Assembly: GCA_050633205.1 (NCBI GenBank)
Contig: JBOEGA010000082.1
Coordinates: 1 to 50,447 of the forward strand
DNA: 50,447 nt
Reading direction: 5' to 3'
DNA from: CBDHHC01 sp050633205
GTDB taxonomy: Bacteria > Pseudomonadota > Alphaproteobacteria > Rhizobiales > CBDHHC01
In this document: positions 7,588 to 16,077 of the stretch, piece after piece
How the letters are laid out: each line of letters opens with the position of its first letter
How positions within the stretch are numbered: position 1 is the stretch's first letter
Notes under the pieces: model-generated
What the model was told of the DNA's origin: nothing
What the model saw: the letters and a program-made list of their open reading frames with translations, nothing else
Database searches by the model: none
Program-made: the position numbers and the translations under genes

Positions 7588-8502
7588 GTGTCCAATATTT
7601 CCTTCAATCAGGAAATCAATTTCGAATATTTTGTTGCCAGCGAAGTGGCCCCAAATGTTCGGCGTATGGTTGCAAATAATGGCAATGCCATGACTTTCAA
7701 AGGCACAAACAGCTATATTGTTGGTAAAGGCAATGTTGCTGTTATTGATCCGGGGCCAGAGATTGCTGAGCATCGTGAAGCTCTTTTGAAGGAACTTGAT
7801 GGCGAGACCATCACCCATATTATCCTCACTCATACTCATGTTGACCACAGTGCCGGTATTGCTGCCTTACAGGAGGCAACCGGGGCCAAGACAGTCGGAT
7901 ACGGACAACGGGACCAGAACAAACGTCCGTCAGTAATCGATAAAGAATTTATCGACTGGGATTTTAATCCGGATATCGTCATTCAGGATGGTGATGTCTT
8001 TGAAGGTGATGGCTGGGAGCTTGAAGCCATTCATACACCCGGACATGCCCCTGATCATCTCTGTCTCGCAATGTCAGGGAATGATGTGCTGTTTTCAGGC
8101 GATCATGTAATGGCCTGGAATACGAGTGTTGTTGCACCACCTGAAGGGCATATGGGCGATTATATGACTTCTCTTGAGAAGCTTCTGAAAAGAACGGAAG
8201 AGACTTATTTTCCGGGCCATGGCGGGCGCATAACGACACCATCACGTGTTGTTAAGGCCTATCTGGTTCACAGAACCTGGAGAGAAGCCGCTGTATTGAA
8301 GTGCGTCAGAGCAGGTAATCATACGATAGCAGCCATGCTGCCCTCAATTTATCCTGATGCCCTGACCGGGGGCGCATCTTTAAAGTCTGCCTGTGAGGCT
8401 TCATTGCTGGCACATCTGGAGTATCTTCTGGAAAGAGACTTTATTACCAATACAGAAGCAGGACGCCCGAAACTCACCGGACATTTTGAGGCGAAGTCAT
8501 AA
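7588..8502 (+). CDS. Metallo-beta-lactamase-fold hydrolase (LACTB2-like)
   Basis: 304 residues from a GTG, with AGAGG 8 bases upstream. The MBL metal-binding set is complete: HTHVDH (His82, His84, Asp86, His87), His153 in HTPGHAPDHL, Asp172 in FSGDHVM and His211 in FPGHGG. The C-terminal 75 residues form a helical, winged-helix-like tail (AAVLKCVRAGNHTIAAMLPSIY), as in LACTB2-type proteins. Those act on RNA or thioesters; the substrate here is not known. Cytoplasmic, no signal peptide. A GC-rich hairpin (8490-8509) overlaps the stop codon. Confidence 0.88.
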   Translation: MSNISFNQEINFEYFVASEVAPNVRRMVANNGNAMTFKGTNSYIVGKGNVAVIDPGPEIAEHREALLKELDGETITHIILTHTHVDHSAGIAALQEATGAKTVGYGQRDQNKRPSVIDKEFIDWDFNPDIVIQDGDVFEGDGWELEAIHTPGHAPDHLCLAMSGNDVLFSGDHVMAWNTSVVAPPEGHMGDYMTSLEKLLKRTEETYFPGHGGRITTPSRVVKAYLVHRTWREAAVLKCVRAGNHTIAAMLPSIYPDALTGGASLKSACEASLLAHLEYLLERDFITNTEAGRPKLTGHFEAKS

Positions 8503-8509
8503 CTTCGCC
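8490..8509. terminator. Hairpin overlapping the MBL gene stop codon
   Basis: GGCGAAGT (8490-8497) and ACTTCGCC (8502-8509) form an 8-bp stem with loop CATA. No T-run follows directly on either strand, so termination is likely but not certain. Confidence 0.5.
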
Positions 8510-8554
8510 CGAAAAACTCCCTTGCTGACAGAGCTTCTTTTAAAGCCTTAAATA

Positions 8555-9589
8555 TCAGAAATCCTGATTAAAGATTTTATTCCACTGCTGATCAGGCAGT
8601 CTTCTGTTGCGCCTTCTATCGCGGCGATCCTGAGCACGCCTCTCTCTTCTTTCCTGCCTGCTATCAGTACTATTCTGAATGGCTTCAGCCCGCTGACGTC
8701 TTAGTTCTTCCTGTTTTGCCAGTCTGGCCTGTTCCGCTTTTTCTCTGCGTAACTGTTCAGCTTTCTTCAGTTTTAAAGCTCTTTGAGCCTGTCTTTCCTT
8801 CTCCAGCTTGAGCTGTTGCTCACCTTTTGCCAGTCCGCTTCTTACTTCAAAAAACAGGCTATCGATACGTTGTGCATTATTACCAAAATCATGCTTACCA
8901 AAACGGGAAGAAGAACGAACATCAATTCGTGCCCCTTCATCATCTCCTGAAACACGAACAACAACATCATCAACATACCCCATAATCAGAGTTTTATGGG
9001 TTGCTTCAATCCAACCTGAGGCACCACCTCTTTCGGGTGCCTGATTTGCCACTACTTTCCATCCCAGGCGGGTTACAGCATCCTTAACAAGGTCGTATGC
9101 TTCCTTTACGGATCTTTCAAGAACCATTGGCTGTATATGCGGGTAGGCTGTCTGCTGTTTAAGTGCGAATGTTTCTCCCGGATATATAACCGGGTTTGCC
9201 CATATGCTTCGCTTCTGCGCCAAAACTTCATAGTTTGGTGGAGCATTGAAGTCAGTTGTGACATCATTGATTGCTGGCAGTGTTATATATTTAGGGAGAT
9301 AGTAAGCCGGACCTGCCAGGATTACTGTAGCCAGAGCTATGCTTACGAATGCTCTTCCGGCGCCATCAATACCTTTGTCCCAAATCTGCTTTAGTGACCA
9401 TGTAGCCAGCAGTACTGCAAACAGGGCTCCTATTATAACGACTCCCATCAGTGCCAGAGCTGCGGGGGTGTGCAGAGAGGCAAAGCGATGTAAAATGACA
9501 GTCAAAAGCAGTAGAACAAAGGAAGCTGTTGTTACCTTTCTACTCCATACCGCCTTTGCTGATAAGCGCCTGTAATTGCGAAAAACCAT
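8555..9589 (-). CDS. DUF1499 membrane protein with basic/charged C-terminal tail
   Basis: 344 residues from the ATG at 9589, chosen because AGGTGG lies 6 bases upstream; the frame runs on to a GTG at 9613. Three hydrophobic segments occupy the first 120 residues. They are followed by the DUF1499 domain (about 155-265; ERSVKEAYDLVKDAV, RLGWKVV, SGWIEATHKTLIMGYVDDVVVRV). The last 75 residues are a highly charged Lys/Arg/Glu/Gln helix, likely coiled coil, ending in an Arg-rich stretch. That tail is longer than in typical DUF1499 proteins. Function unknown; some family members are found near envelope genes. Confidence 0.8.
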   Translation of the reverse strand: MVFRNYRRLSAKAVWSRKVTTASFVLLLLTVILHRFASLHTPAALALMGVVIIGALFAVLLATWSLKQIWDKGIDGAGRAFVSIALATVILAGPAYYLPKYITLPAINDVTTDFNAPPNYEVLAQKRSIWANPVIYPGETFALKQQTAYPHIQPMVLERSVKEAYDLVKDAVTRLGWKVVANQAPERGGASGWIEATHKTLIMGYVDDVVVRVSGDDEGARIDVRSSSRFGKHDFGNNAQRIDSLFFEVRSGLAKGEQQLKLEKERQAQRALKLKKAEQLRREKAEQARLAKQEELRRQRAEAIQNSTDSRQERRERRAQDRRDRRRNRRLPDQQWNKIFNQDF

Positions 9590-9969
9590 ATCTTCCCACC
9601 TAAAAGAGTGCACTCTGCTTCAAACAGAACCAGAACCCGCCCCTCCCTCTTTATCGAAACCGACTACCGCCTTATTAATCTTCCCATTTATAGTCCATCT
9701 ACTCACCGAGATTCAAGAAATTACACTAATTTGCCATAAGCAGTAAAGAACTCCGCCTATTAACTATATAATCAATAAATCCGCGTTATTCGAATTCAAA
9801 CTTGAAAACGAACAAACTTATTTCTACTTTTTACCTATACAAATTTAATAGATAAAATTCATATGATTAGTAGTACTCGGCTCATACATTTTTATTTGCA
9901 ATTCTAGACTGGTCAGTTTGCAATTATGCCGTAGTATAAGACTTTAGTATTGCAGGAGCAGACGGCAAG
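9590..9969. other. Intergenic region, nothing recognisable
   Basis: 380 bp of AT-rich DNA between divergent genes. It must hold promoters for both, but I cannot place -35/-10 boxes with confidence, and no repeat or stable hairpin stands out. Confidence 0.4.
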
Positions 9970-10617
9970 ATGCTTATTACTTTTGGAATATTTCTGGTTG
10001 CTTTCCTGAGCATCTGCATTCTGGCCGGGGCAATTATAAAATATATTATTCGTCCTGGAATTAAGAAAGAAATAGAAAACAAAGAACAAGAACTGCGCCT
10101 GGAAAACCTTGAGTTAAAAAAGAAGCTTACCGAGCTTACATTTTCAGAACGCACGATACAGATGGTTGAAATTGAGCGTGTTCAAAATCTGGCGTTGTTA
10201 AATATGCGTGCTCTTATAGTCAGATATGTGAAGTGGGAACGACCGTCCAGACAAATCAGGATTTACCTAAGCTTCATTACAGCTCTACTCTCAACCCTTA
10301 TTATCTTTCAGTTTATTCACAATGTTGATGAAACACAGGAGCTGGACTTCTGGGGCATATGCGCTCTGATGTTTATATTCTGCTATTATATCTGGGGATC
10401 AATTATTGAAACAACCTGGAAGCAAAGACAGTTGAATAAAATGAAGGTTGAATTCTTTAAAATGATCAGTTTATCGAAAAACCCACTGGAAGCTCGTGAT
10501 AATCTGATCGAATGGATGGCTGGCAGTATTGATGTTGCTGATCCGATAAGAAGATTTATCGAAGGGCTTTTAGAAACATGGATGCGACAGGACATCAGAA
10601 AAAAACTCAAAGGGTGA
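9970..10617 (+). CDS. Membrane protein with coiled coil, unknown function
   Basis: 215 residues; GGAG lies about 12 bases before the ATG. A membrane segment at 4-26 is followed by a heptad-like charged helix (about 34-60, rich in Lys/Glu/Leu), then two more membrane segments at about 98-117 and 125-145. The C-terminal 65 residues are soluble and amphipathic. No family recognised. It converges on the lipoprotein gene 10626-11738 with a shared hairpin between. A structural or anchoring role is possible but unsupported. Confidence 0.65.
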   Translation: MLITFGIFLVAFLSICILAGAIIKYIIRPGIKKEIENKEQELRLENLELKKKLTELTFSERTIQMVEIERVQNLALLNMRALIVRYVKWERPSRQIRIYLSFITALLSTLIIFQFIHNVDETQELDFWGICALMFIFCYYIWGSIIETTWKQRQLNKMKVEFFKMISLSKNPLEARDNLIEWMAGSIDVADPIRRFIEGLLETWMRQDIRKKLKG

Positions 10618-10619
10618 GA

Positions 10620-10643
10620 ACGATATCAGTTCATTGATATCGT
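10620..10643. terminator. Bidirectional hairpin between convergent genes
   Basis: ACGATATCA (10620-10628) and TGATATCGT (10635-10643) form a perfect 9-bp stem with a 6-nt loop. The stop codon of the minus-strand lipoprotein gene (10626-10628) lies inside the stem. Confidence 0.65.
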
Positions 10644-11738
10644 CTCTCTTGATGGTTTACGTAAGGATATGCTGGATTTTCCACTTTTCGCCAGCAATGC
10701 ATTTATTTCTTCCAGGAAACTTTCAGATTTTATAAGGCCCTGCTCCCATATGCTGGGCCTCTGTACAATCCGTTTTACCCATATACGCATGGCCATTTTA
10801 AAATCCCGTTCGTTTTCAAGAAGGCTAAGGTCAACTATCATTGCCTTTTTGCCATCGTCCCTCCAGGCGACAAGAAATGGTCCCTGCCGATCAAATAGCC
10901 CAAGGCGCTTTATCAAAGAATGCGCAGCCTTGAAGTGGTAATGTTGTAATTTTTCTCTGCAATTGGCAGGGGCACCAGCATTGATTTGCCCTGTCCTGTT
11001 CCCCGGAGCACTTCCAGCCTTAGCACTTGCCAGGTGAACATATTTACCGAGAGAGGCAGAACGAGACCTTTTTACAGTGGCATCAGAAGGTGCTTTCCTC
11101 TTATCCAGCCAGTAAGTTGGTCTTGAAAGGTGATCATTATTCTCGGCAGCCTGCTCTATTTCGCCATTTGTCATCTGGACCATCGTCTTGAACAGAGCAT
11201 TACAGGCGTGAATATTCTTCCTGTTCTTTTCTCTCAGAAGCAGGGTTGCAAAACCGCCATCTACGGATTTAACGACTGTCGTTGCACCGCCATATGCGAT
11301 AGCTACAACAGGGAAAGTAATATCTTCTCTCTCAGTTCTGGTATAGCTGCCACTACTTTTGTGAAGCGGAGACTCTCTGTATTTAAAGTTTGAAATAGAA
11401 CCGCCGTTAATCTTCTCTTTTTCCTCAGCCTCTTTCCCCAGATCTACAGATTTATCTCTTTCGTATTCCTCCCCTTTCTTTCCTTCTATTCCTCCAATAA
11501 GAGACCCAATGCTAAAACCGGAACTTTTTTTCTCCACAACCCTCTCCCTAGGTTTCAGGATAACAACCTGAGGAGAGTGGTTTAATACACTGGATAACTG
11601 GAAGCGCTTGTCCTTAACGATGTCATTCTCACTATTTAAATTCATAGGAACCTGATCATCACCTGAATTTACTGAACATCCTGCCAGAAGCATTACAAAT
11701 GCCGCCACAAAGAATGCCATGTATCCTGAAAGTTTCAT
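10626..11738 (-). CDS. Lipoprotein, unknown function
   Basis: 370 residues. A lipoprotein signal is clear: hydrophobic segment at 5-19 and lipobox LLAG-Cys21. Residues about 65-125 are low in hydrophobics and charged, including a GSLIGGIEGKKGEEYERDK stretch. The middle (about 140-200) forms a compact segment (FPVVAIAYGGATTVVKSVDGG, IHACNALFKTMVQMTNGEIEQAAENN). The C-terminal third has HYHFKAAHSLIKRLGLFD and FLVAWRD. No family recognised. It starts 20 bp after the stop of the outer-membrane protein gene 11759-12574, so the two form an exported pair. Confidence 0.7.
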   Translation of the reverse strand: MKLSGYMAFFVAAFVMLLAGCSVNSGDDQVPMNLNSENDIVKDKRFQLSSVLNHSPQVVILKPRERVVEKKSSGFSIGSLIGGIEGKKGEEYERDKSVDLGKEAEEKEKINGGSISNFKYRESPLHKSSGSYTRTEREDITFPVVAIAYGGATTVVKSVDGGFATLLLREKNRKNIHACNALFKTMVQMTNGEIEQAAENNDHLSRPTYWLDKRKAPSDATVKRSRSASLGKYVHLASAKAGSAPGNRTGQINAGAPANCREKLQHYHFKAAHSLIKRLGLFDRQGPFLVAWRDDGKKAMIVDLSLLENERDFKMAMRIWVKRIVQRPSIWEQGLIKSESFLEEINALLAKSGKSSISLRKPSRETISMN

Positions 11739-11758
11739 TAGCCACTTAAACCTTCTAA

Positions 11759-12574
11759 TTAAAATGATGCTTTCCAGCGAAGCTGTAACAGTTGCTCAGT
11801 ACTACCCTTCCATTCGAAATTGTAGGTTTCCTGATCATTTATGTTCTGTAGCTGCGCATTGTTACTGGTATGGCTAAGCTTTGCAGATTGCGAAAATCCG
11901 TTGGTATGAACGAGGTTATATTCAACCCTGAGAACACCTCCGAACAAAAATGCTTCGACACCTGCACCAACACTGTTCTGCAATCCATTAAACTGATCAC
12001 TGTTGAACCCTGAAGACATGTGGGTCGCAGTTATTGTCTGGTCCTCGGTTCGCCAGTCAGTTAATGTCGTCTGATATTTTTTCCCACACATTCCTGTTCT
12101 GGTTTCAGTGTAGGAGTACTGAACCTGAATCTGTTCAGTATGCTCAACATTGCTTGAGCTATTGTATGAAAGGTCATGTTGTAAAGAATAACCGGCTAAA
12201 CCATGAAAGCCGTAAAAAGCTATATTTCTTGAGAGACGAACTCCCATCATAGCTCTGTGTGTCGGACCTACCGATGATACGAAACCCGATGACATAGTGC
12301 TGCCATCACTTCCATAGGCCAGAACTGATCCGGTCTGGATATCGGATGCTCCCAGAGTTTCCAGTCCGAATATCATACTACCTACCCGGACACTTACACC
12401 TGCCCCCGGACTACTTCCGTCAATACTCCCCCTAAATTTAAAACTATAGGGTTCTTTCAAATCTTCCTGATCCGGATCGCCAAGAAACATCCCTGTATCC
12501 AGATTAACCTGTGCATGTGAACTACAACTCAGCATCACAAGAAACACAAATACTATACTTACACGACTAAACAC
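11759..12574 (-). CDS. Probable outer-membrane beta-barrel protein
   Basis: 271 residues from a GTG with GGGAG about 10 bases upstream. A signal peptide spans about 1-21 (SSHA followed by Q). The mature protein is rich in Gly, Ser, Thr and aromatic residues in alternating strands and ends in Phe, as outer-membrane barrels do. Two cysteines may exist in the mature part (RTGMCGKKYQ; one clear). No specific family. Upstream member of an operon with the lipoprotein at 10626. A 750-bp region with no gene lies upstream of it. Confidence 0.65.
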   Translation of the reverse strand: MFSRVSIVFVFLVMLSCSSHAQVNLDTGMFLGDPDQEDLKEPYSFKFRGSIDGSSPGAGVSVRVGSMIFGLETLGASDIQTGSVLAYGSDGSTMSSGFVSSVGPTHRAMMGVRLSRNIAFYGFHGLAGYSLQHDLSYNSSSNVEHTEQIQVQYSYTETRTGMCGKKYQTTLTDWRTEDQTITATHMSSGFNSDQFNGLQNSVGAGVEAFLFGGVLRVEYNLVHTNGFSQSAKLSHTSNNAQLQNINDQETYNFEWKGSTEQLLQLRWKASF

Positions 12575-13323
12575 TTCAACTTATCTCCCGCAAACAAGTA
12601 AAACATTGGAGAACCACCGAGAGACAGAATAGTTTTTATTTAATATGTTTTAAACAATGTTTTTGAGCTTATTAACATATCAAAAATAACCGTTAATTAT
12701 CGAATTTTTTATAATTTATATTTGAAAAAACAAAATTAAATTAAATATTTACTGTAAATAAATCCAAACAAATTCATGATTTACTTAAATATTTTTAAAT
12801 CATGTTCACAATGTATTTTTTGCAAAAAAAGTCTAACTACAGTTTCAATTGCATTTTTTTACATAAACTCACTTTTTTCACTTTTGCATTATATTATTTT
12901 TGTTGCCATTTTAGCACATCAATATTGGTGCAAATGCAACTTAAACCAAGCAAGCTGTTATATGAAATCTTTTGTCCGGAATATAAGTGGGGAAAGGCAG
13001 GCGTCGCAGGGGGTCAGAATTACCGAGGTGGGCGTTCGAACAACCGCAATTCAATATATTCAGACCTGGGTAAGATGAAAACCGAATGAGAAACGGTAGC
13101 CTCAATCACCTTCCTTTGCCCTGCAATGAGTATGTCCGCCTTGCTTCCCGTCAGAGGACCTGAACGGTTAACTCTCTCTCGAGTGAAATACTCATGATGT
13201 AATACTTACTATAGCGGTAATAAAATGTCCCGATACAAAGTAAATCATGGTTAATGCCTGTGAATAAATAAGATAAATTAATGTTTCACTTGATATATGC
13301 CTGTAACGCCCGGTTATTATGGA
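12575..13323. other. 750-bp region without a protein gene
   Basis: The half next to the barrel gene (12600-12960) is very AT-rich and should include its promoter. The other half is more balanced and contains the structured element at 13126-13195. Open frames of about 100 codons here have no ribosome-binding site and biased, AT-driven composition, so I do not call them. Confidence 0.5.
13126..13195 (-). ncRNA. Structured RNA candidate with an SRP-RNA-like core
   Basis: On the minus strand ATGAGTAT (13195-13188) pairs with ATACTCAT (13133-13126), 8 perfect pairs closing a 54-nt interior. Inside are a small hairpin (ACTC/GAGT) and a stem carrying CAGGTCC (13162-13156) opposite GGAAGCA (13148-13142). 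Those two halves equal the conserved symmetric loop and flanking pairs of bacterial SRP (4.5S) RNA, CAGG-UCC...GGA-AGCA, with flanking CCGTT/GGCGG pairs. But the apical loop is 7 nt instead of the GGAA tetraloop, and the outer helix is not the usual long one. It may be a divergent SRP RNA, another ncRNA or chance. Confidence 0.3.
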
Positions 13324-15969
13324 CTATTTTGCAGTTTCTGATACGAGAATGCTTTTAAGTTCCGGTATGCAGGAACCACAATTTGTGCCGGCTTTCAGAA
13401 GCTTCCCTATTTCCTCGGGAGTTGATGCCTCTCCTGACTGTATCAGGGCTGTAATTTCATTAAAGCCTACGGCAAAACATGCACAGACGGTCGGACCTCT
13501 ATCAGGAAGACCATCGAGGCGTCGCATGGAGAAGAGGCGATTTCTGGTATCATCGGTGATACTTTCCATCCCAAACCAGGCTTCGGCGATATCCCGGTCT
13601 GCTGTAATAGCCCCGGGGCTGATCAGGACAGCGGCATTCAACGCATCATCAATAAAGTGGGCGGCACGAAAAACACCTGCCTTTGCATCTTCATAACAGA
13701 CCAGGTCTTCGTGATTAACTCCAAACAATTCTGCTGACCACTGGTCCCACCCCTCTTCCGGGCCTTCAGAAAATGATGCCAGTTGTATCTGACAGTTTTC
13801 CACCCCATAGGTTGTCCAGTATAGCGGATTTCCCATTGGAAGGTGCCGAGCTGATATCAGCAATACAGAATAAGCTACTTCGACAGGACTGACTGATACA
13901 GGCGTTGCCTTACTTTCCGGCTGCCCGGACAGTTTATCAGTAATTGGTGCAACCAGATTACTGACAACACCGGAAGAGGAATTTACTCCTGTCCAATGTA
14001 TTGGAGCGAAAATACGGCCCGGTAATACATCATCTGTTACTCTTACTCTCAGAATGCACTCACCATATTTTGAGTTCAGGCGTGCCAGCTCTCCATTCTT
14101 CAGACCATATTTTTCCGTATCGGCTGCTGAAATCTCGACAAAAGGTTCAGACCGGTGTCGGTTCAGGACCGTGCATCTGGCGGTGCGGGTCATTGTATGC
14201 CACTGGTCCCTGATGCGTCCGGTATTCAACCATAAAGGAAACTCATCACATATTTCAGACTTCAGCCCTTCAGGCAGCACGGCAAGGATCTCTCCTTTTC
14301 CAGAAGGAGTAAAGAAGCCGCCACTTGCAAACAGGCGCTCCTGTCCGGTTCTGCTTCCGTCCCGCACGGGCCACTGTGTAGGAGACATATTATTATATTC
14401 GTCGACAGAGAGAGCCTTCAATGCACCAATATCAAAGTCGCGTGTTCCCTCGTTTTCAAACGAGGAAAGCTTAGCATGTTCTTTGAATATGTCGGCTGCA
14501 TCCTGGTAGTCGAAGCTTTCAGCAAAGCCCATACGTCTGGCAACTTCCATGACCATCCACCAGTCCGGACGGGCTTCTCCTGGAGCTTTCAGAAAAGAAC
14601 GCTGTCTGGAAATGCGGCGCTCTGAATTGGTTACGGTGCCGTTTTTCTCCCCCCATGTAGCGGCCGGTAACTTTACATGGGCAAAATCCATTGTATCTGT
14701 ACGGGAAGCACATTCGGATACGACCACCAACTCAGCTTTAGACAGAGCTTCGCGAACCTTTTGCGAGTTCGGCAAACTTACTGCCGGGTTTGTGCACTGT
14801 ATCCAGATAGCTTTTATTTTTCCTTCGTGAAGCGCATCAAACATATCTACGGCTTTCAGGCCGGGATGTGTCGCAATATTGGGTGCATTCCAGAAGCGTT
14901 TGACACGATCAATCGATTGGGGGTCAAACTCCATATGTGCGGCCAACTGATTGGCAAGGCCGCCAACCTCACGGCCACCCATAGCATTTGGCTGGCCAGT
15001 TAATGACAAAGGACCAGATCCTACTTTACCAATCCGACCAGTAGACAAGTGGCAGTTCAGGATTGAATTGACTTTGTCTGTACCTGAAGATGACTGATTG
15101 ACCCCTTGTGAGTAACAGGTCATGGCTTTTGATGTTCTGGCAAACAGATCATAAAACTCAATAACCTGATCAGCTTTCAGCCCGCATGCCTCTGCAACAG
15201 TCTCAATATCCGGCGAACTGGAAAGCGCAGCGGTCAGAGCCTCATCATACCCTTTACAGTTTGAATTTATGTATTCGTTATCGATATAACCGCCTGTTGC
15301 CAAATGAACGAGCAAGCCGTTAAAGAGATAAACATCTGTACCTGGCTTTATTACAAGACTGATATCCGCTTCCTTGCTGGTTGCGGTTTCCCTGACATCA
15401 ATATTAGCCAGTCGCGCTCCACGCTCTGTGCGATTTTTCTGCATTCTCTGGAACAGGATCGGATGACACCAGGCAGCATTTGATCCAACCAGAACCAGCA
15501 GATCAGCCTGCTCAAGATCTTCATAGCAATTCGGGACTGTATCTGCACCAAAAGCCCGTTTATGGCCAGCAACACTGGAGGACATGCATAATCTGGAATT
15601 GGTATCTACGTTTGCTGTTCCAAGAAAACCCTTGGCCAGCTTGTTGGCAATATAATAGTCCTCGGTCAACAACTGTCCGGAAAGATAGAATGCAACAGAG
15701 TCAGGACCATGCTCGCTGATAATTCTTGAGAAATCTGCCGACACTTTATCCAGGGCCTGATCCCAGTCAGCCTGCTGTCCATTTACTTCAGGGAAGAGCA
15801 GCCTGTCTTCAAAGCCCAGTGTTGAACCCAAAGCACTTCCTTTTGAGCACAAACGACCAAAATTTGAGGGATGCTCCACATCCCCTTTGACGGTCCAGCC
15901 ATCATTTGTATTGCCAGAAACCTCAACACCGCACCCTACACCGCAATATGGACATGTCGTTTTTGTCAT
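13324..15969 (-). CDS. nasA: Assimilatory nitrate reductase, molybdopterin subunit with C-terminal [2Fe-2S] domain
   Basis: 881 residues from the ATG at 15969; the frame continues to 16047, but MTKTTCPYCGVGCG is the family's normal N-terminus. A [4Fe-4S] site is formed by Cys6, Cys9, Cys13 and Cys41. The molybdopterin domains follow (for example SGQLLTEDYYIANKLAKG, GRIGKVGSGPLSLTGQPNAMGGREVG), with a guanine-dinucleotide-binding domain near 560-720. The last 57 residues form a BFD-like [2Fe-2S] domain: Cys829-x-Cys831, then Cys864-x2-Cys867. The enzyme reduces nitrate to nitrite in the cytoplasm for nitrogen assimilation. The flavoprotein at 16078-17310, 108 bp upstream, is its likely electron donor. 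Confidence 0.93.
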   Translation of the reverse strand: MTKTTCPYCGVGCGVEVSGNTNDGWTVKGDVEHPSNFGRLCSKGSALGSTLGFEDRLLFPEVNGQQADWDQALDKVSADFSRIISEHGPDSVAFYLSGQLLTEDYYIANKLAKGFLGTANVDTNSRLCMSSSVAGHKRAFGADTVPNCYEDLEQADLLVLVGSNAAWCHPILFQRMQKNRTERGARLANIDVRETATSKEADISLVIKPGTDVYLFNGLLVHLATGGYIDNEYINSNCKGYDEALTAALSSSPDIETVAEACGLKADQVIEFYDLFARTSKAMTCYSQGVNQSSSGTDKVNSILNCHLSTGRIGKVGSGPLSLTGQPNAMGGREVGGLANQLAAHMEFDPQSIDRVKRFWNAPNIATHPGLKAVDMFDALHEGKIKAIWIQCTNPAVSLPNSQKVREALSKAELVVVSECASRTDTMDFAHVKLPAATWGEKNGTVTNSERRISRQRSFLKAPGEARPDWWMVMEVARRMGFAESFDYQDAADIFKEHAKLSSFENEGTRDFDIGALKALSVDEYNNMSPTQWPVRDGSRTGQERLFASGGFFTPSGKGEILAVLPEGLKSEICDEFPLWLNTGRIRDQWHTMTRTARCTVLNRHRSEPFVEISAADTEKYGLKNGELARLNSKYGECILRVRVTDDVLPGRIFAPIHWTGVNSSSGVVSNLVAPITDKLSGQPESKATPVSVSPVEVAYSVLLISARHLPMGNPLYWTTYGVENCQIQLASFSEGPEEGWDQWSAELFGVNHEDLVCYEDAKAGVFRAAHFIDDALNAAVLISPGAITADRDIAEAWFGMESITDDTRNRLFSMRRLDGLPDRGPTVCACFAVGFNEITALIQSGEASTPEEIGKLLKAGTNCGSCIPELKSILVSETAK

Positions 15970-16077
15970 CGTTCTCAATCTTGTTTTTTCAGAATCATCT
16001 AACCATAGAGAATTAATAGCTTTTGTAGCGTGAGCCGGGCTATACAAGCACCCCTCTACTGTCGCGACATTTTTGCT

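Noticed and set aside
13020..13060. tRNA-like TTCGAA segment
   Set aside because: The flanking bases do not form a T-arm and no other tRNA parts are near.
12776..13089. Two overlapping open frames of about 100 codons in the gap before nasA
   Set aside because: Composition follows the AT-rich DNA, there is no ribosome-binding site, and no protein-like pattern such as a signal peptide or domain.
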